64,000 nt of DNA from Tillandsia leiboldiana (GCA_029204045.2 CM055066.1:20470484-20534483); one strand, 5' to 3'. Counted from the first letter of the stretch, positions 24,367 through 53,596 are shown. Program-made: numbers and translations. Notes: generated from the letters alone by a model not told the origin.

Positions 24367-24392
24367 GAGAACTACTGTGGGAAGTAGTTCTC
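24367..24392 (+). other. Conserved LTR stem-loop
   Basis: GAGAACTACT-GTGGGA-AGTAGTTCTC forms a perfect 10-bp stem with a 6-base loop. The same stem is present at 1076-1101, 25999-26024, 35456-35481 and, in reversed LTRs, 2531-2556 and 55193-55218; loop and top base pairs vary. Being in transcribed LTR, it could fold in the RNA. Confidence 0.7.
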
Positions 24393-24807
24393 ACACCCGT
24401 CGTGGTGTCTTTTCCCCAGGGACTTCTACTCCAGTTCCTGCTGCACCTGTTGCTGATCCGGCTGACCGAGGTAAGGGAGTCGCGAGATAGATCCCTACCA
24501 GTCGTCGTCTTGAGAGTAGATGTACCTCCTTACATTTTGAGAGTTCATGTTGAGTGATCATGTAGTGAGGATTGAGTTGTACTCTTCTTGTTTTGAGAGA
24601 TATATGTATTTTGGTGAGGACTTGGGATGTATATTTCTAGAGTTGTATTTATTTTACTCTGCATTTACCTTTCAGCTCTGATATCTGTATAGTATAGATG
24701 ATCTTTTGCAGGTTTGACGCTACGTCTATACGGGGCTTCCCGTATGGGCGGCGGATCTGTTGGCGAGCCCGGGTCGCAGTTTCGACCCGGGGCGTGACAG
24801 ATTAGAG

Positions 24808-24819
24808 TGGTATCAGAGC
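24808..24819 (+). other. Primer binding site, tRNA-iMet
   Basis: TGGTATCAGAGC, the standard complement of the initiator tRNA-Met 3' end, lies eight bases after the LTR end (GATTAGAG spacer). Confidence 0.93.
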
Positions 24820-25100
24820 CTAGGATGTAGGTCATTGAGGACTTAGAAACCCTAGGCTTGTGGTTGGACCCGAGGATGACTTACGTGAGAGCCGTAATCT
24901 TGTAGCGAGAGTCTTGATTGGGTTCCCAACTCTCTCAGTGGATGGGATGAGTGATCGACATGTCTTCCTTCGGTGGCAACTATGTTGGCTGCAGACAACA
25001 TAGTACTATGGGAAGGGGGACATGCCTCTTTGACTTTCGCTAGATTGGGTCGAGCTTTGTTTGGGGTTCTGACTGTTTTTCTTTTTCCCTCAGGTGAGTG

Positions 25101-25970
25101 ATGCCTCCGCGACGCACGATGTCGACGCGTTCGCAGCCTTCTTCCTCTGAGCCCGAGCAGGAGGACTCGGGGCAGGGACAGCAGAGAGAGGTTCTGGAGC
25201 TCCGTGCCCAGGTGGCACAGTCATCTGAGGCGGTGCGGCGTCAGGAGGAGACATCTCAGCGCCAGGAGGAGGCTTCACAGTGCCAGGAGGAGGCTTCTCA
25301 GCGCCAGGAGGAGGCTTCTCAGCGCCAGGAGGAGGCTTCTCGGCGCCAGGAGGAGGCCTTGGGTTGGATGATGCTTTTGGTAGAGCAGAGGGCGCAGCCG
25401 GTGGTAGCACTCCCTGAGAGTTCGCCTGTGCCTTCTTCGCCAGCGGTGGCGCCCCCTGTGGTTCCGTCAGCCCCGGCAGTTCCCGTCGAGCCGGTTTCTA
25501 GCATACCACCGCCTGGGTCGACGGGACCTTTGACTTCAGCTGAGCAGCGTGCGGTGGTGGATCTGTTGATGAGGTTCCGCCAGTTCGATCCACCCCGTTT
25601 TTCTGGTATGAGTGCTGAGCCGTGGGAGGCCGAGTCTTGGATCACGGCCATGGAGCGCCATTTTGAGAGTATGTTCATTGTGGATAGGTTTCGGGTCTTC
25701 TTGGCTACACACTTCTTGGAGGGCAACGCCGAGGCTTGGTGGCGGCGTGTGCGACCTGCTGGTCCGCCTGGGGCGCAGCTTCTCCCTTGGGCGGAGTTCC
25801 ACGGTCTTCTTCTAGGGGCCTTCTTTCCTGAGAGTGTTCGTTAGAGACTGGAGGAGCAGCTGAGGAATCTCCGCCAGGGAGATAGGCCCGTGCATGTGTA
25901 CATAGCTAACTTCAATCAGCTATTGGCATGTATGCCTCACGTGGCCAGGGATGAGGCTCACCAGCTATTG
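25101..25970 (+). pseudogene. Partial gag of the nested Ty3/gypsy element
   Basis: The ATG at 25101 (MPPRRTMSTRSQPSSSEPEQ) follows a strong splice-acceptor-like tract ending in CAG at 25093. The GTG three bases earlier is not needed as start. Residues about 35-90 carry an eight-residue tandem repeat (RQEEASQ type, six to seven units), predicted coiled coil. A Pro/Val-rich linker and the gag core follow: WEAESWITAMERHFESMFIV, then LATHFLEGNAEAWWRRVRP. A TAG stop at 25842-25844 interrupts the frame, which then continues RLEEQLRNLRQGDRPVHVYI as in related gags until the deletion joint at 25970. The zinc knuckle and pol are missing. Confidence 0.88.
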
Positions 25971-26431
25971 ACCGTCGGGCTTGTTGGCGGCACCCACTGA
26001 GAACTACTGTGGGAAGTAGTTCTCACACCCGTCGTGGTGTCTTTTCCCCAGGGACTTCTACTCCAGTTCCTGCTGCACCTGTTGCTGATCCGGCTGACCG
26101 AGGTAAGGGAGTCGCAAGATAGATCCCTATCAGTCGTCGTCTTGAGAGTAGATGTACCTCCTTACATTTTGAGAGTTCATGTTGAGTGATCATGCAGTGA
26201 GGATTGAGTTGTACTCTTCTTGTTTTGAGAGATATATGTGTTTTGGTGAGGACTTGGGATGTATATTTCTAGAGTTGTATTTATTTTACTCTGCATTTAC
26301 CTTTCAGCTCTGATATCTGTATAGTATAGATGATCTTTTGCAGGTTTGACGCTACGTCTATACGGGGCTTCCCGTATGGGCGGCGGATCTGTTGGCGAGC
26401 CCGGGTCGCAGTTTCGACCCGGGGCGTGACA
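25970..26431 (+). repeat. Truncated 3' LTR
   Basis: It matches 24338-24799 almost base for base, including the stem-loop and the end GGGGCGTGACA. Only the last 462 bp of the LTR remain. Confidence 0.93.
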
Positions 26432-28865
26432 AAAGCTAACTATATTTGTTTTGGCATTACAAGGGTATCGTGCTGTGGAGTTCTCAAAGCATGGGCGCAA
26501 GCTCAACCGGTAGGAGCTTGACCATCCAGCTGTACTATATCTACTCCGACAGTCAGGATTTTACGGGGTAGCACGCCTGAGACGTGTGCAGCTGGATCAG
26601 ACTTTACTAGCCGCCCTTGCCGAGAGTTGGAGACCGGAGACCTAGACGTTCCACTTTCGCCATGGTGAGATGGCCGTCACACTCCAGGATGTGGCGGTTA
26701 TTTCAGGTCTCCGTGTCGACGGTCCACCAGTGACGGGAACTTCACTTCAAGAGTGGGTGCCGATATGCGAGGCATTGTTGGGAGCAGTGCTCGACGAAAT
26801 AAGCGGGTCGCAGATACGCCTAACGTTGCTATATCATCAGTACAACCATATACCTCTAGATGCCCCTGCAGAAGTAGTGGCAGCTACAGCCCGTGCATAT
26901 ATGTTATATCAAATCGAGTGTAGTTTGTTTTCCAATCCCAGTGGACACAGAGTTCACCTAAAGTGGCTATCACTTTTGGCTGATTTTGATCTCTGCGAGG
27001 CTTATGCATGGGGTGCAGCTGCCTTAGCATATATGTATCGAGCGCTAGGACTTGCCTCACTTTACGGGAATGCCGAGTGTTATTGTTTTGGGACGTTATT
27101 GCAGGTATAATATCTAGTATTTTGATTTCATTATTATGTTAATATTGGTATTAAATATTTTATTTATTATATTAAGTCGTTTGTGTTAATATATAGATTT
27201 GGGCTTGGGAGCATATTCATATCGGCCGACCTACAAGCGTCCTAGCGCTACCCGACATTGTAGATCTCCCTCTGGGTTGCCGGTAAGATATTTATTTAAT
27301 ATAGTAGATTTTTGTATTTCAAATGTAATTGCAACTAATATATATATTTTACAATCTAGATGGGCAAACGCTGGAGGACTAGATTTAGAGCCAATGTCAG
27401 GACCGCCGACATTGAGTTTTATAGAGATGAGTTGGATCAGCAGAGAGAGACGCAGGTATGTAGATGTTTTAATCAATACTTTAAATATTTTTTTTCTAAA
27501 TATTTTTTATACTAACTGATCATTGTGTCATTATCATGTTATATGGATACCGTACACAGATGAGATTTTAGCTGCATTACCAGACTTCTGTGTACAGGGC
27601 TCGCAAGTCTGGCGTTCAAAGACAGTCATCATCTGCTATCACATTGTAGAGATGCATGTACTAGACAGAGTCCTGCGGCAATTCGGTCTTCTCCAGCATA
27701 TACCTCTAAATGTGGAGTCCATCCGACGCGTGACATCACGTGAGCATCCGGATGAGGATTGGATTGCATTTCACGCTGTACACATTGAGAGGTGGTCTGA
27801 GAGGCTAGATCACATTGTTGATCAGCTCCCGGCTGCTGGTGAGGACCCACTGCATGCGGCATCCATATACATGCAATGGTACTGGACGATTACGAGGAGA
27901 TGGATATATCGTCCAGTACAGCGTCCTCCGCTGACTTTTCATCCCCGTGGGCATATCGAGAGGGCAATGGTATAATAATTTATATATATATATTTAACAT
28001 ATTTTGTATATTTAATATAAATTTAATTTGTAAATAGAAATGCAGGCCGACACACTACGACAGATAGATACTACTATAGGCCAGTTATTGCATGATCGTC
28101 CGTCGCCTACGAGGATATTCGGGACTCTGACAGATATGCGCGAGCATATTCATATGGTACTGCAAAATGTACCGTCGGTACCTACTGTTAGAGTTTCTGA
28201 GGGACGAGGTGATTATGCTCACGCATCGTCCTCGAGTCATCAGATACCTTTATATCACCAGAAATTTCAAATTAAGTCTTCAAATTCAAATTAACTAACT
28301 ATTTACGCCATTTCATGTGCCACGATCTCCATCTCCTCCTATTCAGGCCCCTACGACATTTCCCTCGACGTCAGAGTCGCTCCCGCCTCCTGTATCACGG
28401 ACATCTTTTGCATCGACATATTCACGTCGTCGTCCCTCGTCATCATGGCCACAGAAGATCTAGCATATTCCTGAGCATGATGAGGGTGGTATTATCGAGG
28501 AGCTCGATCAGTTGGCAGCGGTCGAACATCTTGATGATATGCCGATTATCGAGCTTGTTGTTCCTCGTGGGCGTGGGCGTGGACGCAGGCGTGGCCGAGG
28601 TCGAGGGAGAGGACAAGCTCAAAATTGAGTTTTAGCTCAATTTTGAGTTTGAGGGTGTATTATTAACATTTTTGTGATTATATTTTTTTGTTGTTACTCA
28701 ACTGTTATATCTGAATGTTGTGAAATTGTTCCACATAATTTTTGAATTTTTTAGCTCAATATCTAGATGTTGTGACACTTGTTGTACTTTTCCATTCTGT
28801 TATGAAACTTGTTGTGCAAATTTTATTTTTTTGAGTTGAAAAAAAAATCTTGTCTTTACTGTGGT

Positions 28866-29130
28866 TAAAGGCGCTGAACCATTCAGCGCCTTTAACATTG
28901 ATGCTAAAGGCACTGAATGGTTCAGCGCCTTTAGCATCAATGTTAAAGGCGCTGAATGGTTCAGCGCCTTTAACATTGATGTTAAAGACGCTGAATGGTT
29001 CAGCGGCATTAGCACTTATATCTGAGGACTTAACCAATTTTCGTAAAAATTGGCGCCTTCAGCATATATGCAGAAGGCGCTGAATGAATCAGCGCCTTCA
29101 GCATATTTGCTCAAGGCGCTGAAGCGCCTT
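28866..29130. repeat. Right array of GCGCTGAA...TTCAGCGC palindromes
   Basis: Six units of the palindrome found at 19677-19955 occur here, joined by linkers such as AACATTGATGCTAAAGG; the last is collapsed to AAGGCGCTGAAGCGCCTT. The array lies directly inside the right terminal inverted repeat. Confidence 0.85.
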
Positions 29131-29131
29131 C

Positions 29132-29229
29132 CCTTCTGGCAAAAGTAGGGTTAGTTTTACAAAAAAAAAAATTCAAAGGATCATTATGCAAATTTTAAAA
29201 AATTTCCGGGTTATTTTAAAAAAAAGTCC
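29132..29229 (-). repeat. MULE-A right terminal inverted repeat
   Basis: Its reverse complement begins GGACTTTTTTTTAAAATAAC and reaches AACTAACCCTACTTTTGCCA, matching 19558-19655. It is followed by the target duplication ACCCAAATG. Confidence 0.88.
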
Positions 29230-29366
29230 ACCCAAATGATTGAAAGCATCAGTTCAAGTGCACCAAGCTGTTAAACCAAAAGCAAAGACTCATATGATTA
29301 GGAATACCTATTTGGAGCACTGCGTTGGTATTGTTTACGCCCTGTTTAGAGATAAACACTTGATCA

Positions 29367-30185
29367 TCAATTATGAGGGAATCCAAGAAAATTGTTGATT
29401 AACCTAGCAACTGGCACAGCATCTCCAGGCATGTAAGGAACGAGAGATTCCAAATCCATGGCGTCGATGATCTCGCAGTGTCTGGGGGCAGGTGCAGAAG
29501 AGGTGCTTCCGGTCTGCAAGCTCCTCCGCTAACTCGCTCTGGTGGTTGTCTATCAAATCCTCATCCACTACCACAATTAATGGCTTACCCAACCACGACG
29601 TCTCGAATATGCTTCCTGAACCTGAAAAGCGGAAAATAAGAAGAAAAAAAGAAAAAGAAAAGACAAGACAAATAATGAATTGGGAAATTCTAGTTGCATG
29701 GTTTAGAGGAAAATAGGTATTATTAGCCCAGGTATCGACGGCAAAATGGAGATTGTACATTAAATTACAATCTTTCACTGCATTACGTTGTGCTCTGTCA
29801 ACAAAGTAATATATGGTAGGGGCAAACAGCTCTCTTCCTCTGTGGGAAGATGCAAAATATGACATATGTAGAGAAGGATACTGCAAAAAAACTTTCATTT
29901 TTTGGTCGAATCATCTTTGTAAATACATTTAAATAGCCAGAGAAATATATGCTAATCCATTTAATCTCTAATCAATATTGGTTCCAAAGTGCGTCTAAAA
30001 ATCAGAAGTCCATTAAAGGGGGCAAAAATGCTACCTATAAATTTCGCAAGTATATCCAATAAAGCAAAAAAAAAAAAAAAAAAAATGTTAACCTTCATGA
30101 CTGATGATAACAGACGCCGATCACAGAAAATCAGCAATGCTTGGTGAGAAAGTGAAATAATCCACAGCAATCGATCCATCTTCTC
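29367..30185 (-). pseudogene. ALG13-like UDP-GlcNAc transferase subunit pseudogene
   Basis: Two minus-strand exons are seen: 30093-30185 (VDYFTFSPSIADFL-stop-SASVIISHE) and 29367-29621 (SGSIFETSWLGKPLIVVVDE, then DNHQSELAEELADRKHLF, MDLESLVPYMPGDAVPVA, LINNFLGFPHN-stop). They join within a Gly codon (G|GT) with AG/GT borders. This is the C-terminal two thirds of ALG13, the catalytic partner of ALG14 adding the second GlcNAc to the dolichol-linked glycan at the ER. Lesions are an in-frame TGA where Arg is expected after ADFL (CGA to TGA transition), a one-base frameshift after QTLRD, and no first exon with the VTVGTT motif. Confidence 0.85.
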
Positions 30186-30640
30186 CTGAAACCTGTTTTT
30201 CAGTATACCTATGAGAGCACTTGTTTCATATATAGCAATTAGAACCAAAAAACAATAATAATAATATATAGCATTACATTTGAATAATTTGTATTCCTCC
30301 CCATTTAGAAGAGTATAAATTACTTTAGATTGCGTACGGTAGTGAGTAGTGGGACAACAACATCAATTGTGTAACTTAAAAGAATGTTAAGTCCTCAAAC
30401 AACAAAACAATAGTTCAAGTAAAGAGTAGCATGCCTATGCCAAAATTAAATACAACAATTTGCTTCTAATATAGTCAATTTAATACATCTCGGAAGACAT
30501 TCAAACTCATAACCACAAAAAAAAAAAAAACTAAGACCACTATTATTCTAGCATCAAAATCTTCTACTGTGTAAGAAGATATGAATAAGAAGGCGACTGC
30601 AGTGCAGAAGATTCAATAAAGGCTGCAGGTTGGTGAAGTT
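30186..30640. other. Spacer between ALG13 pseudogene and biotin carboxylase
   Basis: AT-rich and without ORFs that look real. It must include the 3' untranslated region and poly(A) signals of the minus-strand biotin carboxylase gene, which cannot be placed with confidence. The missing first ALG13 exon was looked for here and not found. Confidence 0.5.
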
Positions 30641-43324
<12,684 letters not shown>

Positions 43325-43952
43325 AGTGGAACAAGCCCTAAAATCATCAAAAAGAAGCCAAAACCAGTCAAAACAAAACAAAACAAAACATCATACTCGA
43401 TCCATTTTAGCGATTAAAAATGCGATTAAAGAAGAGATTAAAGGGAACTGGACGAGGAGGAGAAAGAACCTGGGGAAATAGGGCGGAGAGAGAGAGTGTC
43501 AGGAGGAGAGAGAGAGGGAGGGGCGGAGATCATAGTTAATTAATTCGGATTCGGCGATAAAAATCGGTACGGGTATAATCGTAAATTCGTTGAAAAATTC
43601 GGTTAAAAAACGGTTCGTCAATCATTCGGATAAGCGATTTATACAAGAATTATATATTTACCAATTAAAAATTTGGGATAAAAAGTTCAGCTATTAAATT
43701 AAAAAAATTTCTCTAGATTTATTCTATAGTTATAATTTTAAGAATAATTTAATCACCCTACATTAGAAATAAAAAAAATATACATTCACGAAAAAAAGAA
43801 AAAAAAAATGAAAATACAACTCTAAGAGACTCCTTACAAAGAAAAAAAAAAAATGGCCAATGGTTGAAAGATTAGAAAGAAACTAGTTGGTAGACAAAAG
43901 AGAAAAATTAGATTAATTGAGAGAAAATATTAATTTCAGTATATTTTCACAA
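43325..43952. promoter_or_regulatory. Upstream region of biotin carboxylase copy 1
   Basis: About 620 bp, identical in layout to the regions upstream of copies 2 and 3, lies between the gene and the duplication joint. It contains the CT-rich leader, the 5' UTR intron and AT-rich sequence with repeated TTCGG/ATTCGT words. I see no clear TATA box for the minus-strand gene. In copies 2 and 3 it is followed by MULE sequence; in copy 1 by exon 13 of copy 2. Confidence 0.5.
43338..43469 (-). other. 5' UTR intron of biotin carboxylase copy 1
   Basis: On the minus strand CCCCAG|GTTCTTTC is the donor (exon base 43470) and GATTTTAG|GGCTTGTTCC the acceptor (exon base 43337), 13 bases before the ATG. 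The leader exon upstream is a CT-rich tract (CTCTCTCTCCGCCC), common in plant housekeeping leaders. The same arrangement is kept in copies 2 and 3. Confidence 0.65.
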
Positions 43953-43955
43953 AAC

Positions 43956-50173
<6,218 letters not shown>

Positions 50174-51169
50174 AGTGGAACAAGCCCTAAAATCATCAAA
50201 AAGAAGCCAAAACCAGTCAAAACAAAACAAAACAAAACATCATACTCGATCCATTTTAGCGATTAAAAATGCGATTAAAGAAGAGATTAAAGGGAACTGG
50301 ACGAGGAGGAGAAAGAACCTGGGGAAATAGGGCGGAGAGAGAGAGTGTCAGGAGGAGAGAGAGAGGGAGGGGCGGAGATCATAGTTAATTAATTCGGATT
50401 CGGCGATAAAAATCGGTACGGGTATAATCGTAAATTCGTTGAAAAATTCGGTTAAAAAACGGTTCGTCAATCATTCGGATAAGCGATTTATACAAGAATT
50501 ATATATTTACCAATTAAAAATTTGGGATAAAAAGTTCAGCTATTAAATTAAAAAAATTTCTCTAGATTTATTCTATAGATATAATTTTTAAGAATAATTT
50601 AATCACCCTACATTAGAAATAAAAAAAATATACATTCACGAAAAAAAGAAAAAAAAATGAAAATACAACTCTAAGAGACTCCTTACAAAGAAAAAAAAAA
50701 ATGGCCAATGGTTGAAAGATTAGAAAGAAACTAGTTGGTAGACAAAAGAGAAAAATTAGATTAATTGAGAGAAAATATTAATTTCAGTATATTTTCACAA
50801 AAACCCTGTGAAATTCAGCGCCTTCTGCACATATGCTGAAAGCGCTAAGGACTTAGCCAATTTTCGCAAAAATTAGCTAAGTCCTCAGATATAAGTGCTA
50901 AAGGCGCTGAATCATTCAGCGCCTTTAACAAGGCGCTGAACCATTCAGCGCCTTCTTCTCGAATAAAACCCCCCGTGCGGACTACAGTGCCCTCACTTTC
51001 TCTCTTCAATCCCGTAGAATTCTCTCTTCTCTCCCCCTCTCCCGCACAGTGCCGAAGTAGGAGCAGATTATCGTCGTCGCCGTCACCGTCGCTGAGAGGA
51101 AGCCCATTGTCGCCGTCGCCGGCGCCGTCTCTCTCGCTCTCTAGATCTCTCACTGTGAGCCTATCTCCC

Positions 51170-51590
51170 TCTCTCTCCATCTCTCCCTCTCCCTCTCTCT
51201 CTCTCTCTCCCTCTCCCTCTCTGTCTCACTGTGAGAGAGGGATCTCTCACAGAGAGGGATCTCTCACAGTGAGATCGCTCACTGTGAGAGATCCCCACAT
51301 AGTGAGATCGCTCACTGTGAGATAGCTCACAGTGAGCGATCCCCTCACTGTGAGGGATCCCTCACTGTGAGAGGGATCTCTCACAATGAGAGAGTTCTCT
51401 CACTGTGAGAGAACCTCACTGTGAGAGTTCTCTCAAAGTTAGAGATCCCTCACTGTGAGTCTCTCACAGCGAGGGATCTCTCACTGTGAGAGTGGTTTTA
51501 CTGTGTCCGCGCGAGATCGCTCACTTTCGCCCTTAGCATTACCTTGCGAGATCTCACAGTGAGAGGTTTCACTGTCGCTCTCTTACTGTG
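51170..51590. repeat. CTCACTGTGAG palindromic repeat array in MULE-B
   Basis: More than twenty copies of CTCACTGTGAG or one-base variants alternate with GATC-containing spacers after a CTCTCC tract. It is longer than the array in MULE-A. The ORFs reading SLSPSPS here are low-complexity artefacts. Confidence 0.88.
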
Positions 51591-51637
51591 AAGTTCAAAT
51601 TAGTATTTTGAAGTGCTTAATTTTTTTTATAGTTAAA

Positions 51638-53515
51638 ATGGTTGATCGTCGCATGTCACTAAGTATTTATTGGGATAGACAGTTAGTTATCGATGAGAAT
51701 GATCCAAAATATATCGGCGGTCGAAAAAAATTAATCGCGATACGTTCCGATTCTGCATATACTAGTTTCGAGACGATAATGTATCGTTTAACAAATTGTA
51801 CAAGAGAATAATTTCATTTAAAATTCACTATTCGTTGCCCCACTGTCGGTAATGAATATGTAGCTCACGAAATAGTAAATGATGAATCATTAGAGGGAAT
51901 GATTGGATTGGTTGGAAATTTTGGTTGTATGGCGGTGTCAGTATACATTGAGAAAGAGCTACACCCGTCGGAGAATTTTGAACCGCAAGGTTAATACACT
52001 AGAATGCTCCACAATTATATTGATGTGGGTCCTTCCGCCAATGTAATGGGTGATCAAAATCTTCCAAGCGAAGTTGGTGTAAGAATGACAAAGTTAGTAA
52101 AATAACATAATAAATTGGTAATTTGTAATCTTTTTTAAGTGGATTTAATCATTATATATACTGCAGAGAAAGTGAGTATTTGCCTATTGAAAGTGTTGTA
52201 CCTTGCTAGGTAAGTAGTGTGCCACCAACGACCACATGTGTACCACCTACGACTACATGTGTACTTTATGGCGTCTGGATCATAGGTAGCCCACCGATGG
52301 GATTTGTCGCTTTGGCCGTATTTTTTTGTCATTTGGATCTTCGATTCGTGGATTCGCACAATGTCGGTCGGTAGTGAGTATTGATGCACACATATGTACG
52401 ACAAATAGGAAGGTCATGCTTTGATAGCGACGGCTGTAGATACAAATAATGGACTATATCCTTTGGCATTTGTAATTTGTGAGGGGGAAAATGGCGGGAG
52501 TTGGCGATGGTTTATGCAAAACATGCGTCAGTATGTTACCCGCGATAGAGCCATTTGTTTTATATATGATCGATTTTCTGGATTGAGGAAAATAGTGGTT
52601 ACTATCTATCCTCCAGCACAGGATCACTCGCATCGTTGGTGTTTCGACACATGAAAGCAAATATGAATAAGCGCTTCAAAAATAAAACTTTGTTAGATAA
52701 ATTTTGGCAGATCGGAATTGCTTCAACACCGACGGAATATAATCAGTTGAAGGAAGAATTAGATGCGTTGGATCACGATGCTTGGCAGTGGGTCCATGAT
52801 CTTGATAGATATAAAGAGTACTGGGCAAAGGCATTTGATGGAGGCCGGCGGTTTGGATTGACGACTACTAATCTTTCTGTATCATTAAATGGGGTACTTA
52901 AAAGCAGTCGTGGTTTGCCTATCACGGCTTTTATTGCGGCTATATTTTATAAGCTTAATAAGTATTTTTTTGATCGTCGTGCTCACTGTGAAAGCATGAC
53001 GGACGCGCTAACCCCTAAAACCAAAAGAATAATTACCGAAAGTATAGATACGGCGCGGGGACATCAGGTTGTACGATTTGGACTAATAGAATTTGATGTC
53101 AGTGCTGGAGATTTCGCCTTCAAAGTGATCGTGAATGGAACAAATGCAGAATGTTCATGTGGTGAATTTCATCTAACGGGAATATCTTGCTCGCATATCT
53201 TAGCAGTTTGTAGTACATCACATATGAGATTAGATTATCATATTTTTTGTTAAGTATGGTATAGTACGGACTGCTATCATGCGATGTACGCACCACATTT
53301 TCATCCTGTTCATGATAGATGGCACTGGCCACGACCCCAAGGTCCCCCGATTGTATCGCCTCCTATACGAAGGAAGAAAGGTCGTCCACGATCTACACGT
53401 ATTCGTAAACAAGCTCACAAAATAGTAAGCTTGTCCACAAAATGTAAACAAGCAGGCCATCATAGGAGCACTTGTCCACAAAATGTACAAAGTGTGCAAC
53501 AAGAACGTCGACGTA
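51638..53515 (+). pseudogene. MULE transposase, near full length but broken (MULE-B)
   Basis: It starts MVDRRMSLSIYWDRQLVIDE at 51638; a TAA interrupts at 51809-51811 and another stop at about 51992. The core is recognisable: FGRIFFSFGSSIRGFAQCRS near 52310-52370, then the first catalytic Asp block ID(G)THMYDK with a one-base deletion and TAG. It continues IATAVDTNNGLYPLAFVICE and FIYDRFSGLRK (second Asp), then YKEYWAKAFDGG, the SWIM finger CSCGEFHLTGISCSH and a CCHC knuckle. A one-base deletion at about 52640 (GGTGTTTCGAC, versus GGTGTCTTCGAC in MULE-C) splits the frame. It cannot make active transposase. Confidence 0.82.
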
Positions 53516-53596
53516 TGACTTCCACAATTTTATTTTGTCTTAATATTTACCCTTTTTTAGCTATTATGTTACTAATATGTAGATTATATATTATAG

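Larger units (their letters stand above)
21499..24799 (+). repeat. 5' LTR (3301 bp)
   Basis: It runs TGTGGTGACCCTGG...GGGGCGTGACA and is collinear with the solo LTR at 32623-35917 (3295 bp). From 5' to 3' it holds GC-rich tandem modules with G-box and CCAAT cores (21810-22390), a TATA box, splice-like signals, and a stem-loop at 24367-24392. Confidence 0.92.
21499..26431 (+). mobile_element. Ty3/gypsy retrotransposon nested in the PMD intron, internally deleted
   Basis: A full 5' LTR (21499-24799) is followed by the primer site, leader, a partial gag (25101-25970), then directly by the last 462 bp of an LTR (25970-26431). The joint lies at GACC, shared between gag at 25970-25973 and the LTR at 24338-24341. 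All of pol and most of the 3' LTR are missing. Target duplications AAAGC flank it. The empty site in the 53.7-kb PMD copy proves that it entered after the MULE. Confidence 0.93.
21361..28627 (+). pseudogene. Plant mobile domain (PMD) gene of MULE-A, interrupted by a retrotransposon
   Basis: Exons: 21361-21432 (MADHKDPSVLSEQHLHRSAF), about 26464-27108, 27197-27282, 27360-27455, about 27535-27969 and from about 28044 to 28627. The family core is recognisable: FYGVARLRRVQLDQTLLAAL, TFHFRHGEM...TLQDVAVISGLRVDG, the WAWEHI motif at 27200 and VIWIPYTDEILAALPD at 27540. A basic tail RGRGRGRRRRGRGRGRG ends it. PMD proteins (MAIN/MAIL1 relatives) occur in host genes and widely in transposons; their role in transposons is unknown. 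TAG stops replace Trp at NR-stop-ELDH and His at PET-stop-TFHF, and the exon-2 acceptor is altered (ACAAG for ACAGG). The copy is dead. Confidence 0.82.
19558..29229 (+). mobile_element. Mutator-like element (MULE-A) with plant mobile domain cargo
   Basis: The boundaries are set by matching terminal inverted repeats (19558-19655 and 29132-29229) and 9-bp target duplications. Without the nested retrotransposon (4938 bp including one duplicated target) the element is about 4.7 kb. Reading inwards there are palindrome arrays at both ends, a CTCACTGTGAG array at 20150-20430, a transposase remnant, and a multi-exon plant-mobile-domain gene. The transposase lacks its catalytic core, so this copy is non-autonomous. 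Two truncated relatives (50795-54575 and 61117-64000) keep more of the transposase but lack the terminal repeat. Confidence 0.88.

Noticed and set aside
24808..24819. tRNA-Met-like sequence
   Set aside because: Only the 12-base primer binding site is present; no tRNA cloverleaf is encoded around it.
50975..51325. Ser/Leu/Pro-rich 116-codon ORF
   Set aside because: It is a translation of the CTCTCC and CTCACTGTGAG repeats, not a protein gene.
51170..51590. Regularly repeated palindromes resembling a CRISPR array
   Set aside because: Spacing is irregular, spacers are themselves related low-complexity sequence, and this is plant nuclear DNA inside a transposon.
52135..52404. 89-codon minus-strand ORF repeated at 62456-62725
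   Set aside because: The plus strand here reads as the transposase core before the first catalytic Asp (FGRIFFSFG...IRGFAQCRS), so the minus ORF is a shadow.
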